The position numbers and the translations under genes are program-made. Shown here piece by piece: positions 1-5,628 of a stretch of DNA of 7,075 bases. The notes under the pieces are model-generated. The model saw nothing but the letters and a program-made list of their open reading frames with translations. It was not told the DNA's origin and did no database searches. How positions within the stretch are numbered: the stretch's first letter is position 1; each line of letters starts with the position of its first letter. Source of the stretch: an uncultured Burkholderiales bacterium (GTDB taxonomy: Bacteria > Pseudomonadota > Gammaproteobacteria > Burkholderiales > Burkholderiaceae_C). The stretch is taken from positions 1-7,075 of the forward strand of contig CAISQQ010000286.1 of the NCBI GenBank assembly GCA_903887655.1, in the 5' to 3' direction.

Positions 1-215
1 CGATTGCCTTGGGTGGCATGGTCATTGAGCCGGGCGACTTGGTGATGGGAGACGACGATGGGGTGCTGAGCGTGCCCTTTGAGCAAACCCAGTGGGTCTA
101 CCAAGCCGCTGTGGATAAACAAAAACAAGAGGAAGAGATCTTGAAGAAGATCCACGCCAAGACCTACAACCCCACCTGGATTGATGAAGTCCTGGCCCAA
201 AAGTTAAAAGCATAA
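1..215 (+). CDS. RraA-like family protein (HMG/CHA aldolase type), 3' end only
   Basis: This is the C-terminal part (about 70 residues) of a protein whose start lies before the window; the frame is open from the first base to TAA at 213-215. The visible run EPGDLVMGDDDGVLSVP matches the hallmark of the RraA/MenG-like fold, in which a Gly-Asp pair is followed by an acidic turn and GV-x-x-VP. The following helix is charged (KQKQEEEILKKI) and the tail ends in a Lys-rich stretch, as in many 4-hydroxy-4-methyl-2-oxoglutarate / 4-carboxy-4-hydroxy-2-oxoadipate aldolases. Those enzymes split pyruvate from a branched hydroxy-oxo acid at the end of protocatechuate and gallate meta-cleavage. The catalytic Arg-Asp pair would lie upstream and cannot be checked, so aldolase versus a non-enzymatic RraA relative (RNase E regulator type) is open. 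The next gene starts 13 bp downstream, suggesting one transcript. Family call is fairly sure, activity is inferred. Confidence 0.8.
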   Translation, partial: IALGGMVIEPGDLVMGDDDGVLSVPFEQTQWVYQAAVDKQKQEEEILKKIHAKTYNPTWIDEVLAQKLKA

Positions 216-228
216 AGCACCCTCGACC

Positions 229-1200
229 ATGCTCTATTCATTGGTTTCATCCTGGGTCTTGGGGCTCGTCTTGGTCCTGGCTGGCGTGGCCCAAGCCCAA
301 GACTTTCCGAATAAACCCATTCGTATCATCACCGAGTATTCGCCAGGCTCGGGAGGGGATGTTTTTTTCAGGGCGCTGGCCACGCACTTTTCCAGTTTGA
401 GCGCTCAGGCTTGGGTGGTGGACAACCGTCCAGGTGCGGGTGCCATGTTGGCGGTCGATGCGGCCACCCGCGCCACGCCCGATGGTTACACCATTTTGGT
501 GGCTTCGCAAAACGTGCCCGTGACCCGACTCTTTTTATCCAAGGGGCGCCAAATTGATGCCACGGTGGACCTGACTCCCATCGCACCGCTTTGGCGCTCG
601 ACCTTGATGGTCGTCTCCAATGCCTCGTTTCCAGTGAAATCGTTGAAAGAATTGATCGCCTATGCCAAGGACAATCCCGCTCAATTGGCCTACACCACCT
701 CAGGCATTGGCACCCAAGGCCATTTTGCGGGTGCGGGCCTGGAGCTGTTGACCAACACCCAAATGGTGCACGTGCCCTATACCAATGGCCGGCAAGTCAT
801 GGACGTGATCGCGGGACAAGCACCCTTTACCCTGAGCATCGTGCCCTTTGTCTTGCAAGGGGTGAAGGCGGGTCAGTTGCGCGTGTTGGCCGTTGCGGCT
901 GACCAGCGCTTGGAGAGTTTTCCTGGCGTGCCCACCGTTTCTGAGATTGTCCCCAAGTTTGAGCCTCCACCGACTTGGACGGGTATTTTTGGCCCACCTG
1001 GCTTGCCCAAAAAATATGTGGATTACTTCAATGACATCGTGCAAAAGGGCTTGGCCAATCCCGCCTTGAAGCAAAAAGCCAGCAGCGACGGCTTTGAGTT
1101 CATCCCCAATTCGGCACAGCAATTCGCTCTTCAAATCAAGCGTGACATTGAGATCACGGGCCGCTTGGCCCATGCCGCTAAAATTCAACCCAATGATTAA
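229..1200 (+). CDS. Bug/TctC-family tripartite tricarboxylate transporter substrate-binding protein
   Basis: Predicted periplasmic solute-binding protein of 323 residues, the usual family length. Residues 1-23 form a signal peptide: a hydrophobic core (VLGLVLVLAGV) and an AQA cleavage site just before QDFPNKPIRI, the typical mature N-terminus of Bug proteins. Other family landmarks are YSPGSGGD near 38-45, VVDNRPGAGAM near 63-73, TPDGYTILVAS near 83-93, the PLWRSTLMVV strand, a Thr/Gly-rich loop (TTSGIGTQGH) and HVPYTNG near 181-187; the first and last regions line the carboxylate pocket in known Bug structures. It would bind a small dicarboxylate or aromatic acid in the periplasm. No TctA or TctB membrane genes are visible, which is common for orphan Bug genes. 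The ATG at 229 is the first start after an in-frame stop at 205; its ribosome site is weak, so translation may be coupled to the gene before. Ligand unknown. Confidence 0.93.
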   Translation: MLYSLVSSWVLGLVLVLAGVAQAQDFPNKPIRIITEYSPGSGGDVFFRALATHFSSLSAQAWVVDNRPGAGAMLAVDAATRATPDGYTILVASQNVPVTRLFLSKGRQIDATVDLTPIAPLWRSTLMVVSNASFPVKSLKELIAYAKDNPAQLAYTTSGIGTQGHFAGAGLELLTNTQMVHVPYTNGRQVMDVIAGQAPFTLSIVPFVLQGVKAGQLRVLAVAADQRLESFPGVPTVSEIVPKFEPPPTWTGIFGPPGLPKKYVDYFNDIVQKGLANPALKQKASSDGFEFIPNSAQQFALQIKRDIEITGRLAHAAKIQPND

Positions 1201-1202
1201 AT

Positions 1203-1207
1203 AGGAG
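1203..1207 (+). promoter_or_regulatory. Ribosome binding site AGGAG for the FAH-family gene
   Basis: AGGAG lies 3 nt before an ATG at 1211 and 9 nt before an in-frame ATG at 1217. A three-base spacer is too short for efficient initiation, so this site favours 1217 as the start of the following gene. Confidence 0.7.
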
Positions 1208-1216
1208 AAAATGATC

Positions 1217-2098
1217 ATGAAAATTTGTTCTTACAACAACGCTTTGCCAGGCCTCATCGAGGGCGACACGGTCTACCCCTTGGCCGATGCGTTGAGCTCG
1301 CTTGGCGTCACCCGTGTGGGCGCCTCCATGGCCGAGGTGTTTGATGCGTTGTCCAATTCCAGCAAAGCCAAAGAGGCAGTGGCTCAGGCACGCTCGGGTC
1401 ATGGTCTGCCCTTGTCCTCGGTGCAACTCAAGTCACCCCTGGACAACCCACCTGCCATTTGGGCTGCGGCATCGAATTACCGTGCTCACCAAGCCGAGAT
1501 GATTGAGCGCGTGGGGTCCTATGACCGCTCGCAATTCTCGCCCGATGAGTTGATGGCTGAAATCTTTTTAAAACCCGCGTCCTCACTCGTGGGGCCTGGC
1601 GGCACGGTGATCCTGCCCAAAATTGCCAAACACGTGGACTTTGAGTGTGAGCTTTGTGCTGTGATTGGCAAAGAGGCGCGCAACGTGAGCGAACAAGATG
1701 CCTTGGATTATGTCTATGGCTACACCATGTGCTGGGACATCAGTGTGCGCGACCCCTGGGGTCGAAAGCACAATACGCGCAATATACGCAAAGGTTTTGA
1801 CACCTTTTGTGGCGTGGGTCCTTGGGTGGTGACGGCCGATGAGATTGGTGAGCCGCAGGACTTGCACATCCATGTCGAGCAAAACGGCAAGACCGTGATG
1901 ACCGCCCACACCGCCGACATGGTCAACGGATTGCGCGCGATCATTCGTTTCTTGTCGAGTGTGTCCACGCTAAAGCCTGGCACCTTGATCACCACGGGCA
2001 CGCCTGCTGGCGTGTCCCAGCTCGCTCACGGAGACACGCTGCGGGGTACCCTGAGCAAAGTGGGAGAGATGACTTTGCACGTGATCGACGAAGCTTGA
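1217..2098 (+). CDS. Fumarylacetoacetate hydrolase (FAH)-family protein
   Basis: Metal-dependent hydrolase, decarboxylase or hydratase of the FAH fold, 293 residues from the chosen start. Numbering from there, IWAAASNYRAH (about 81-91) is the family's Asn-Tyr-x-x-His entry with the catalytic-dyad candidates His91 and Glu94. The strand containing FECEL supplies metal-ligand candidates Glu143 and Glu145, and YGYTMCWDISVRD supplies Asp174. PGTLITTGTPAGV near 254-266 is the conserved C-terminal signature. The N-terminal 60-70 residues look like the small cap domain of two-domain members. Family members cleave C-C bonds of acylpyruvates or process meta-cleavage products such as oxopentene-tricarboxylate or 2-hydroxy-dienoates. 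Here it lies 16 bp after a Bug gene and upstream of an extradiol dioxygenase, which fits ring-cleavage catabolism, but the substrate is not decidable. An ATG at 1211 would add two residues. The usual Asn before the third metal ligand (ND) is Trp here (WD). Confidence 0.93.
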   Translation: MKICSYNNALPGLIEGDTVYPLADALSSLGVTRVGASMAEVFDALSNSSKAKEAVAQARSGHGLPLSSVQLKSPLDNPPAIWAAASNYRAHQAEMIERVGSYDRSQFSPDELMAEIFLKPASSLVGPGGTVILPKIAKHVDFECELCAVIGKEARNVSEQDALDYVYGYTMCWDISVRDPWGRKHNTRNIRKGFDTFCGVGPWVVTADEIGEPQDLHIHVEQNGKTVMTAHTADMVNGLRAIIRFLSSVSTLKPGTLITTGTPAGVSQLAHGDTLRGTLSKVGEMTLHVIDEA

Positions 2099-2404
2099 GC
2101 GGGCTTGTAGCCGTCAAGGCCTAGGTGGGGCGCAGCGCTTGGAGGCTCTCTCCTCACGCTGTTTCTCCACCACGGCCCTTTGCGGTTTTATGCGGCTCAT
2201 CACAGGTATGATCCCCTGTGAACTTGGGCGTTCAATGGGCCTGGTGATTTTTGAAGGCGGCGGGGCCAGGCTTGAAGTGACAGCGCGCAAACCCTGTCTC
2301 AAGCGCCATGATGCCACCCGGCCCGCGGTCACCCCAAAACTCTCCGTACAGATCACCGAATAGCTCACCGCAGCACTCACCACTCCACCATTCTGTCTCG
2401 ATTC
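2099..2404. other. 306 bp gene-poor stretch between the FAH-family and ModA-like genes
   Basis: No gene can be supported here. A plus-strand frame is open from TTG at 2139 to a stop at 2361-2363, but it has no ribosome site and no recognisable domain. Two of the three minus-strand frames are also nearly free of stops, one with a single stop near 2239-2241. That could be chance at this GC content or the remains of a decayed gene. The stretch carries a perfect 7-bp inverted repeat at 2200-2221 and ends in a C/A-rich segment with repeated CACC units (about 2364-2390) just before the next start codon. No clear terminator with a T-run follows the FAH gene. Confidence 0.5.
2200..2221. repeat. Perfect 7-bp inverted repeat, possible operator
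   Basis: TCACAGG at 2200-2206 and CCTGTGA at 2215-2221 are exact reverse complements separated by 8 bases. The 22-bp dyad has a centre-to-centre arm distance of 15 bp, within the range bound by dimeric helix-turn-helix regulators such as the GntR, LysR or IclR families. It lies about 184 bp before the ModA-like start. It has no T-run after it, so a terminator is unlikely. No regulator gene is visible in the window, and a 7-bp dyad can arise by chance. Confidence 0.3.
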
Positions 2405-3127
2405 ATGTCCCATTCCCCTCCAGACTTTCGCGTGATGACCTCCGGCGCCTTCACGGCGGCTCATTTCAAATTGTTGCCCCTGGTCGAGCAGCTCACCGGT
2501 CAACAGGTGATCACCGTGACCACCTCCATTGGGACGGGCGAGACCTCCATTCCCTCTCGTTTGGCACGGCTCGAGCCGGTGGACATCGTGATCGTGGCGG
2601 ATTCGGTCTTGGATCAATTTGTGCAAGCGGGCTTCATTGTGAAGGATAGCAAGGTGCGCTTGGCCTCTTCGGGCATTGGCATGGCGGTGCGCGAGGGCGA
2701 GCCCGCTCCCGACTTGAGCTCAGCCCAGGCCTTGAAGCAAACCTTGCTCAAAGCCCAGCGCATCGCCTACTCGGCCAGCGAGAGCGGAAAATACTTGACC
2801 ACGGTGCTGTTTCAGCGCTTGGGGATTGAGCACGAGTGTTTGCCCAAGAGCCGTTTGATCGGTGGGGGTGAGCGCACCGGGGATGTGGTTGCACGCGGTG
2901 AGGCCGACCTGGCTTGTCAGCAGTTGAGTGAACTCTACCCGGTCAAAGGCATTGCTCACATCACGCCACTGCCTCTCGAGGTGCAAAAGATCTCTATTTT
3001 CTCGGCCGGTGTGGCCTCTTGGTGCGCGGATGCGGTGAAGGCGCGCGAAGTCATTGCCTTCTTGCGCGGTGAGTCTGCACGGCTGGCCATGGTGCAAACC
3101 GGTTTGGAGCCGTACTCCAGCCAATGA
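2405..3127 (+). CDS. ModA-like substrate-binding domain protein without signal peptide
   Basis: A 240-residue protein with the type II periplasmic-binding fold related to molybdate-binding ModA (SBP_bac_11 type). The first strand, FRVMTSGAFTAA, starts at residue 8 and matches the ModA opening where the first ligand loop holds Ser and Gly. TTSIGTGETSIPSRL near 39-53 is the second loop, VDIVIVAD near 59-66 the conserved strand, RIAYSASESGKYL near 119-131 the hinge-side ligand loop, and QISxL-like QQLSELYPV near 178-186 the last lobe. There is no signal peptide or lipobox: the domain begins almost at the initiator Met, and the frame upstream reaches a stop at 2309-2311 without another ATG. The protein should therefore be cytoplasmic, so a role in classical ABC import is doubtful; a ligand sensor or chaperone is possible. 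No modB or modC is visible. There is no convincing ribosome site. An ATG at 2435 would remove part of strand one and is unlikely. Confidence 0.85.
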   Translation: MSHSPPDFRVMTSGAFTAAHFKLLPLVEQLTGQQVITVTTSIGTGETSIPSRLARLEPVDIVIVADSVLDQFVQAGFIVKDSKVRLASSGIGMAVREGEPAPDLSSAQALKQTLLKAQRIAYSASESGKYLTTVLFQRLGIEHECLPKSRLIGGGERTGDVVARGEADLACQQLSELYPVKGIAHITPLPLEVQKISIFSAGVASWCADAVKAREVIAFLRGESARLAMVQTGLEPYSSQ

Positions 3128-3194
3128 CGCAGTCAGCGCACTTTCAAGCACGTGGACTCGAGGCGTTTTCTCGCCAGACAGTCGAAGACGGGAC

Positions 3195-3223
3195 TTGATT
3201 TTTTTCATTTTTAGCGATACATT
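3195..3223 (+). promoter_or_regulatory. Candidate sigma70-type promoter for the VOC dioxygenase gene
   Basis: TTGATT at 3195-3200 (-35, 4 of 6) and TACATT at 3218-3223 (-10, 4 of 6) are separated by exactly 17 bases, in a strikingly T-rich segment (3198-3228) unlike the surrounding sequence. Transcription would start near 3230 and give a short leader that still includes the ribosome site. It lies in the 119 bp gap after the ModA-like gene, so the dioxygenase may be transcribed on its own as well as by read-through. Confidence 0.4.
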
Positions 3224-3236
3224 TTTTGAAGTTACT

Positions 3237-3240
3237 GGAG
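3237..3240 (+). promoter_or_regulatory. Ribosome binding site GGAG for the VOC dioxygenase gene
   Basis: GGAG lies 6 bases before the ATG at 3247, an ideal spacing. It decides against an upstream in-frame TTG at 3226, which would lie inside the untranslated leader and add seven residues with no homology value. Confidence 0.75.
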
Positions 3241-3246
3241 AACACC

Positions 3247-4131
3247 ATGCATTTAAGAAGCGTCGAGTTGCAAATGCCCAATCGTCAAGAGGCGGTGGAC
3301 TTTTTAAAGAGCCCGTGGGGTTTGGTGGAGGTCGAGACCCGCGGTTCAACGACCTATTTGCGAGGGGCAGACCACTTTCATTACGTCTTGGCCATCACCG
3401 AGGGTGCAGAAAAACTGGTGAAGTCGGCCACCCTGATTGGCACCATGGATGAAGTCCAGGCCAGTTTTGAGCGCGTCAAAGCGGCAGGTCTGCCTCACAG
3501 CGCCTGGGTCAATGAATTCAATGAGCCAGGCCACGGCTCGGGTTTTACGTTCACCGGACTCGAGGGCGAGCCCTTTCGTGTGATTTGTGAAAAAGATCCT
3601 CAAGCCACTGCTCTGGATAGCGATGGAACACACCCCTTGCGGGTGGCGCATGTGGTGTTCAACACCTCCAAGCGTGAAGCCGCCTCCCAGATGCTCGTTG
3701 ACGTCTTGGGCTTTAAAGTCTCAGACCGCACCCGAGTGATGAACTTCTTGCGCTGTGATGAGCTCCACCACGTGGTGGCCTACGCCGACTCCGATCAATC
3801 GAGTTTGAATCACATCGCTTTTGAGATGCAAGACATGGAGAACATGTTCACGGGCATGGGTCGCATGAAAGACCACGGCTTTGAGACCATCTGGGGGCCT
3901 GGGCGCCACGGTCCTGGTGACAACACGTTTGCCTACTATGTGGGGCCGTTTGGTGCATGCATTGAATTCACCAGTGAAATTGAGCGCGTTGACGACAGTT
4001 ATGTCACGGGGACACCCGAAGACTGGAAATGGCCACCCAAGCGCATGGACCATTGGGGGATTGCTGTGCGTGATGAATCCCAACTGATCAAGTCGAGCAC
4101 CAGCTTTCATTTCGAGCGCTTGACCGCTTGA
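3247..4131 (+). CDS. VOC-family type I extradiol ring-cleavage dioxygenase
   Basis: A 294-residue, two-domain protein of the vicinal oxygen chelate (glyoxalase/catechol 2,3-dioxygenase) family, predicted cytosolic and Fe(II)-dependent. Domain 1 (about 1-116) lacks metal ligands, as in XylE and BphC. Domain 2 (about 129-245) has the 2-His-1-carboxylate set: His135 (RVAHVVFNT), His189 (LNHIAFEM) and Glu240 (ACIEF). Aligned by spacing to catechol 2,3-dioxygenase XylE as I remember it, the second-shell catalytic residues are also kept: His174 for His199, His221 for His246 and Tyr230 for Tyr255. The interval from His221 to Glu240 is 19, the same as in XylE. The stretch G-x-H...Y-x-x-G-P-x-G...E is close to the PROSITE extradiol pattern, with Ala and Gly at two variable positions. 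It should open a catecholic ring next to the diol using O2. The C-terminal extension (about 246-294) includes a Trp/Pro/Lys-rich segment. The FAH and RraA-like genes upstream fit a meta-cleavage route. Substrate unknown. Confidence 0.9.
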   Translation: MHLRSVELQMPNRQEAVDFLKSPWGLVEVETRGSTTYLRGADHFHYVLAITEGAEKLVKSATLIGTMDEVQASFERVKAAGLPHSAWVNEFNEPGHGSGFTFTGLEGEPFRVICEKDPQATALDSDGTHPLRVAHVVFNTSKREAASQMLVDVLGFKVSDRTRVMNFLRCDELHHVVAYADSDQSSLNHIAFEMQDMENMFTGMGRMKDHGFETIWGPGRHGPGDNTFAYYVGPFGACIEFTSEIERVDDSYVTGTPEDWKWPPKRMDHWGIAVRDESQLIKSSTSFHFERLTA

Positions 4132-4180
4132 ATGACGCTTGCTGTGGCAAAGTCAGTCTCTTGATCCATTGAAGTTCGGT

Positions 4181-4207
4181 GCACAGCGATGGCGCTCCAA
4201 GCTGTGC
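4181..4207. terminator. Hairpin between convergent genes, possible bidirectional transcription stop
   Basis: GCACAGC at 4181-4187 and GCTGTGC at 4201-4207 form a perfect 7-bp stem with a 13-base loop, sited in the 85 bp gap between the two convergent blocks. Its position suits a shared terminator, but there is no T-run on either side, so it would not be a classical intrinsic terminator. It could instead be a stem that slows polymerase or protects 3' ends. Confidence 0.3.
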
Positions 4208-4216
4208 TCCTCCTCG

Positions 4217-5602
4217 TCAAAGAGCATTCATCGTCTCCCCGAGGGCATTGATTAAGCTGTCGATTTGAGCGCGCGTCATGATAAAGGGCGGGGCGAGTTG
4301 GATCGTGTCGCCACCGTACCTCACATAAAAGCCTTGATCGTACATTTTCATGGCAATTTCATAGGGCCGTTTGGCGGGCTCGCCTGGGTGGGCCGCGATG
4401 GTGATGCCACAAGCCAGTCCGTAGTTGCGAATATCTAGGACGTGCTTGGCGCCACGCAGCGAGTGAACAGCCTGCTCAAAATGGGGAGCAAGGGCGTTGA
4501 TTTGTTCCATCATGTTCTCGCGCACCAAAAGATCCAGCGCGGCCAAGGCCGCTGCGCAGGCGATGGGGTGTGCTGAATAGGTGTAGCCGTGGGCGAACTC
4601 CATGAGGTAATCGGGCCCACCGTGCTCCATGAAGGTGTGATAGATGTCTGCCTTGGTGAGCACGGCACCCATGGGCTGGGCACCATTGGTGATTTGTTTG
4701 GCCACATTCATGATGTCAGGGGTCACGCCAAAGGCCTGGGCTGCGGTGTACGCACCACATCGACCAAAACCCGTGATGACCTCATCAAAAATCAAGAGGA
4801 TGTTGTGGGCGGTGCAGATCTCACGAATCTTTTGTAAATAGCCCACCGGTGGGAGCACCACTCCACCTGAGCCAGAGAAAGGCTCAATGATCACAGCGGC
4901 AATGGTGCTCGCGTCGTGTAAGCTGATGAGGGCGTTGAGCTCATCGGCGAGCTCAACCCCATGCGTGGGCAGGCCTTTGGAGAACGCATTGCTCGCCAGC
5001 AGGGTGTGCGAGAGGTGGTCGGCCTCAATGCTTTGGCCAAACATTTTGCGGTTGGCAGCCATCCCGCCCACGGCAAGACCGCCGAAATTCACACCGTGGT
5101 AGGCTTTTTCGCGGCCAATGAAGCGGGTTTTGGACGCCTGACCTTGGAGTTTCCAATACGCGCGAGCCATTTTGAGGGAGGTGTCGGCCGATTCGGAGCC
5201 GGAACCCGTGAAAAAGACGTGGTCCAGCCCCTTGGGGGTGAGTTCCACCAATTTGTTGGCCAATTCGAAGGCGAGCGGTTGGCTGTATTGAAAGGAGGGT
5301 GACAAATCAAGGGTGTTGCATTGCTTGGCAATGGCCCGAGTGATCTCTTCTCTGCAGTGACCCAGGCCACAAGTCCACATGCCCGACAAGCCGTCGAGCA
5401 CTTGTCGCCCGTCGCTGGTGGTGTAGTAACAATCCTTGGCCGCGACGAATAAGCGTGGCTTGGCTTTGAAGTCGCGGTTGCCTGTGTAAGGCATCCAATA
5501 GGCATTCAACCACGCTGGGCTGATAGGCGGTGTGTGTTCATCATCGGCCCCAGACTGGCCCCGACTCTCTGGTGACAAGTGCTGGTGATCAATTCTGTTC
5601 AT
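4217..5602 (-). CDS. Class III omega-amino acid:pyruvate aminotransferase (beta-alanine--pyruvate type)
   Basis: PLP-dependent fold-type I aminotransferase of 461 residues from the chosen ATG. It moves the amino group of an omega-amino acid or amine, such as beta-alanine, to pyruvate. The N-terminal WMPYTGNRDFKAKPRLF (about 36-52) is characteristic of the beta-alanine:pyruvate branch. Further marks are the phosphate loop GSGSES (about 133-138), YHG with the ring-stacking Tyr168, EPFSGSGGV (about 240-248), FDEVITGFGR with Asp273 for the pyridine nitrogen, and the Schiff-base Lys302 in NVAKQITNGAQPMGAV. The conserved YTYSAHPIACAAALAALD (about 340-357) closes the active site across the dimer. 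No residue expected for catalysis is missing. A TTG at 5632, overlapping the stop of the gene before, would give 471 residues. The ATG at 5602 is preferred because it fits the family length and has a weak AGG about 6 bases upstream. It lies 26 bp after the HtrA-like gene and is probably co-transcribed. The exact amino donor is not decidable. Confidence 0.92.
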   Translation of the reverse strand: MNRIDHQHLSPESRGQSGADDEHTPPISPAWLNAYWMPYTGNRDFKAKPRLFVAAKDCYYTTSDGRQVLDGLSGMWTCGLGHCREEITRAIAKQCNTLDLSPSFQYSQPLAFELANKLVELTPKGLDHVFFTGSGSESADTSLKMARAYWKLQGQASKTRFIGREKAYHGVNFGGLAVGGMAANRKMFGQSIEADHLSHTLLASNAFSKGLPTHGVELADELNALISLHDASTIAAVIIEPFSGSGGVVLPPVGYLQKIREICTAHNILLIFDEVITGFGRCGAYTAAQAFGVTPDIMNVAKQITNGAQPMGAVLTKADIYHTFMEHGGPDYLMEFAHGYTYSAHPIACAAALAALDLLVRENMMEQINALAPHFEQAVHSLRGAKHVLDIRNYGLACGITIAAHPGEPAKRPYEIAMKMYDQGFYVRYGGDTIQLAPPFIMTRAQIDSLINALGETMNAL

Positions 5603-5628
5603 AGGGTGCCTGGGGTGTTCAAAGGGGC

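Noticed and set aside
700..1218. Minus-strand frame of 172 codons
   Set aside because: Antisense shadow of the Bug-family gene; the plus-strand product has a signal peptide and clear family motifs.
2139..2363. Plus-strand 74-codon frame starting at TTG
   Set aside because: No Shine-Dalgarno sequence, rare start codon, no recognised motif and no clear codon-position bias.
2114..2626. Minus-strand open frame of 170 codons antisense to the ModA-like gene start and the gap before it
   Set aside because: No ribosome site, no recognisable domain, and more than a third of it is the mirror of a clear plus-strand gene. Kept only as a possible remnant in the 2099-2404 note.
3226..3246. Upstream TTG start for the VOC dioxygenase
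   Set aside because: It would place the good GGAG site inside the coding region; the ATG at 3247 has ideal spacing.
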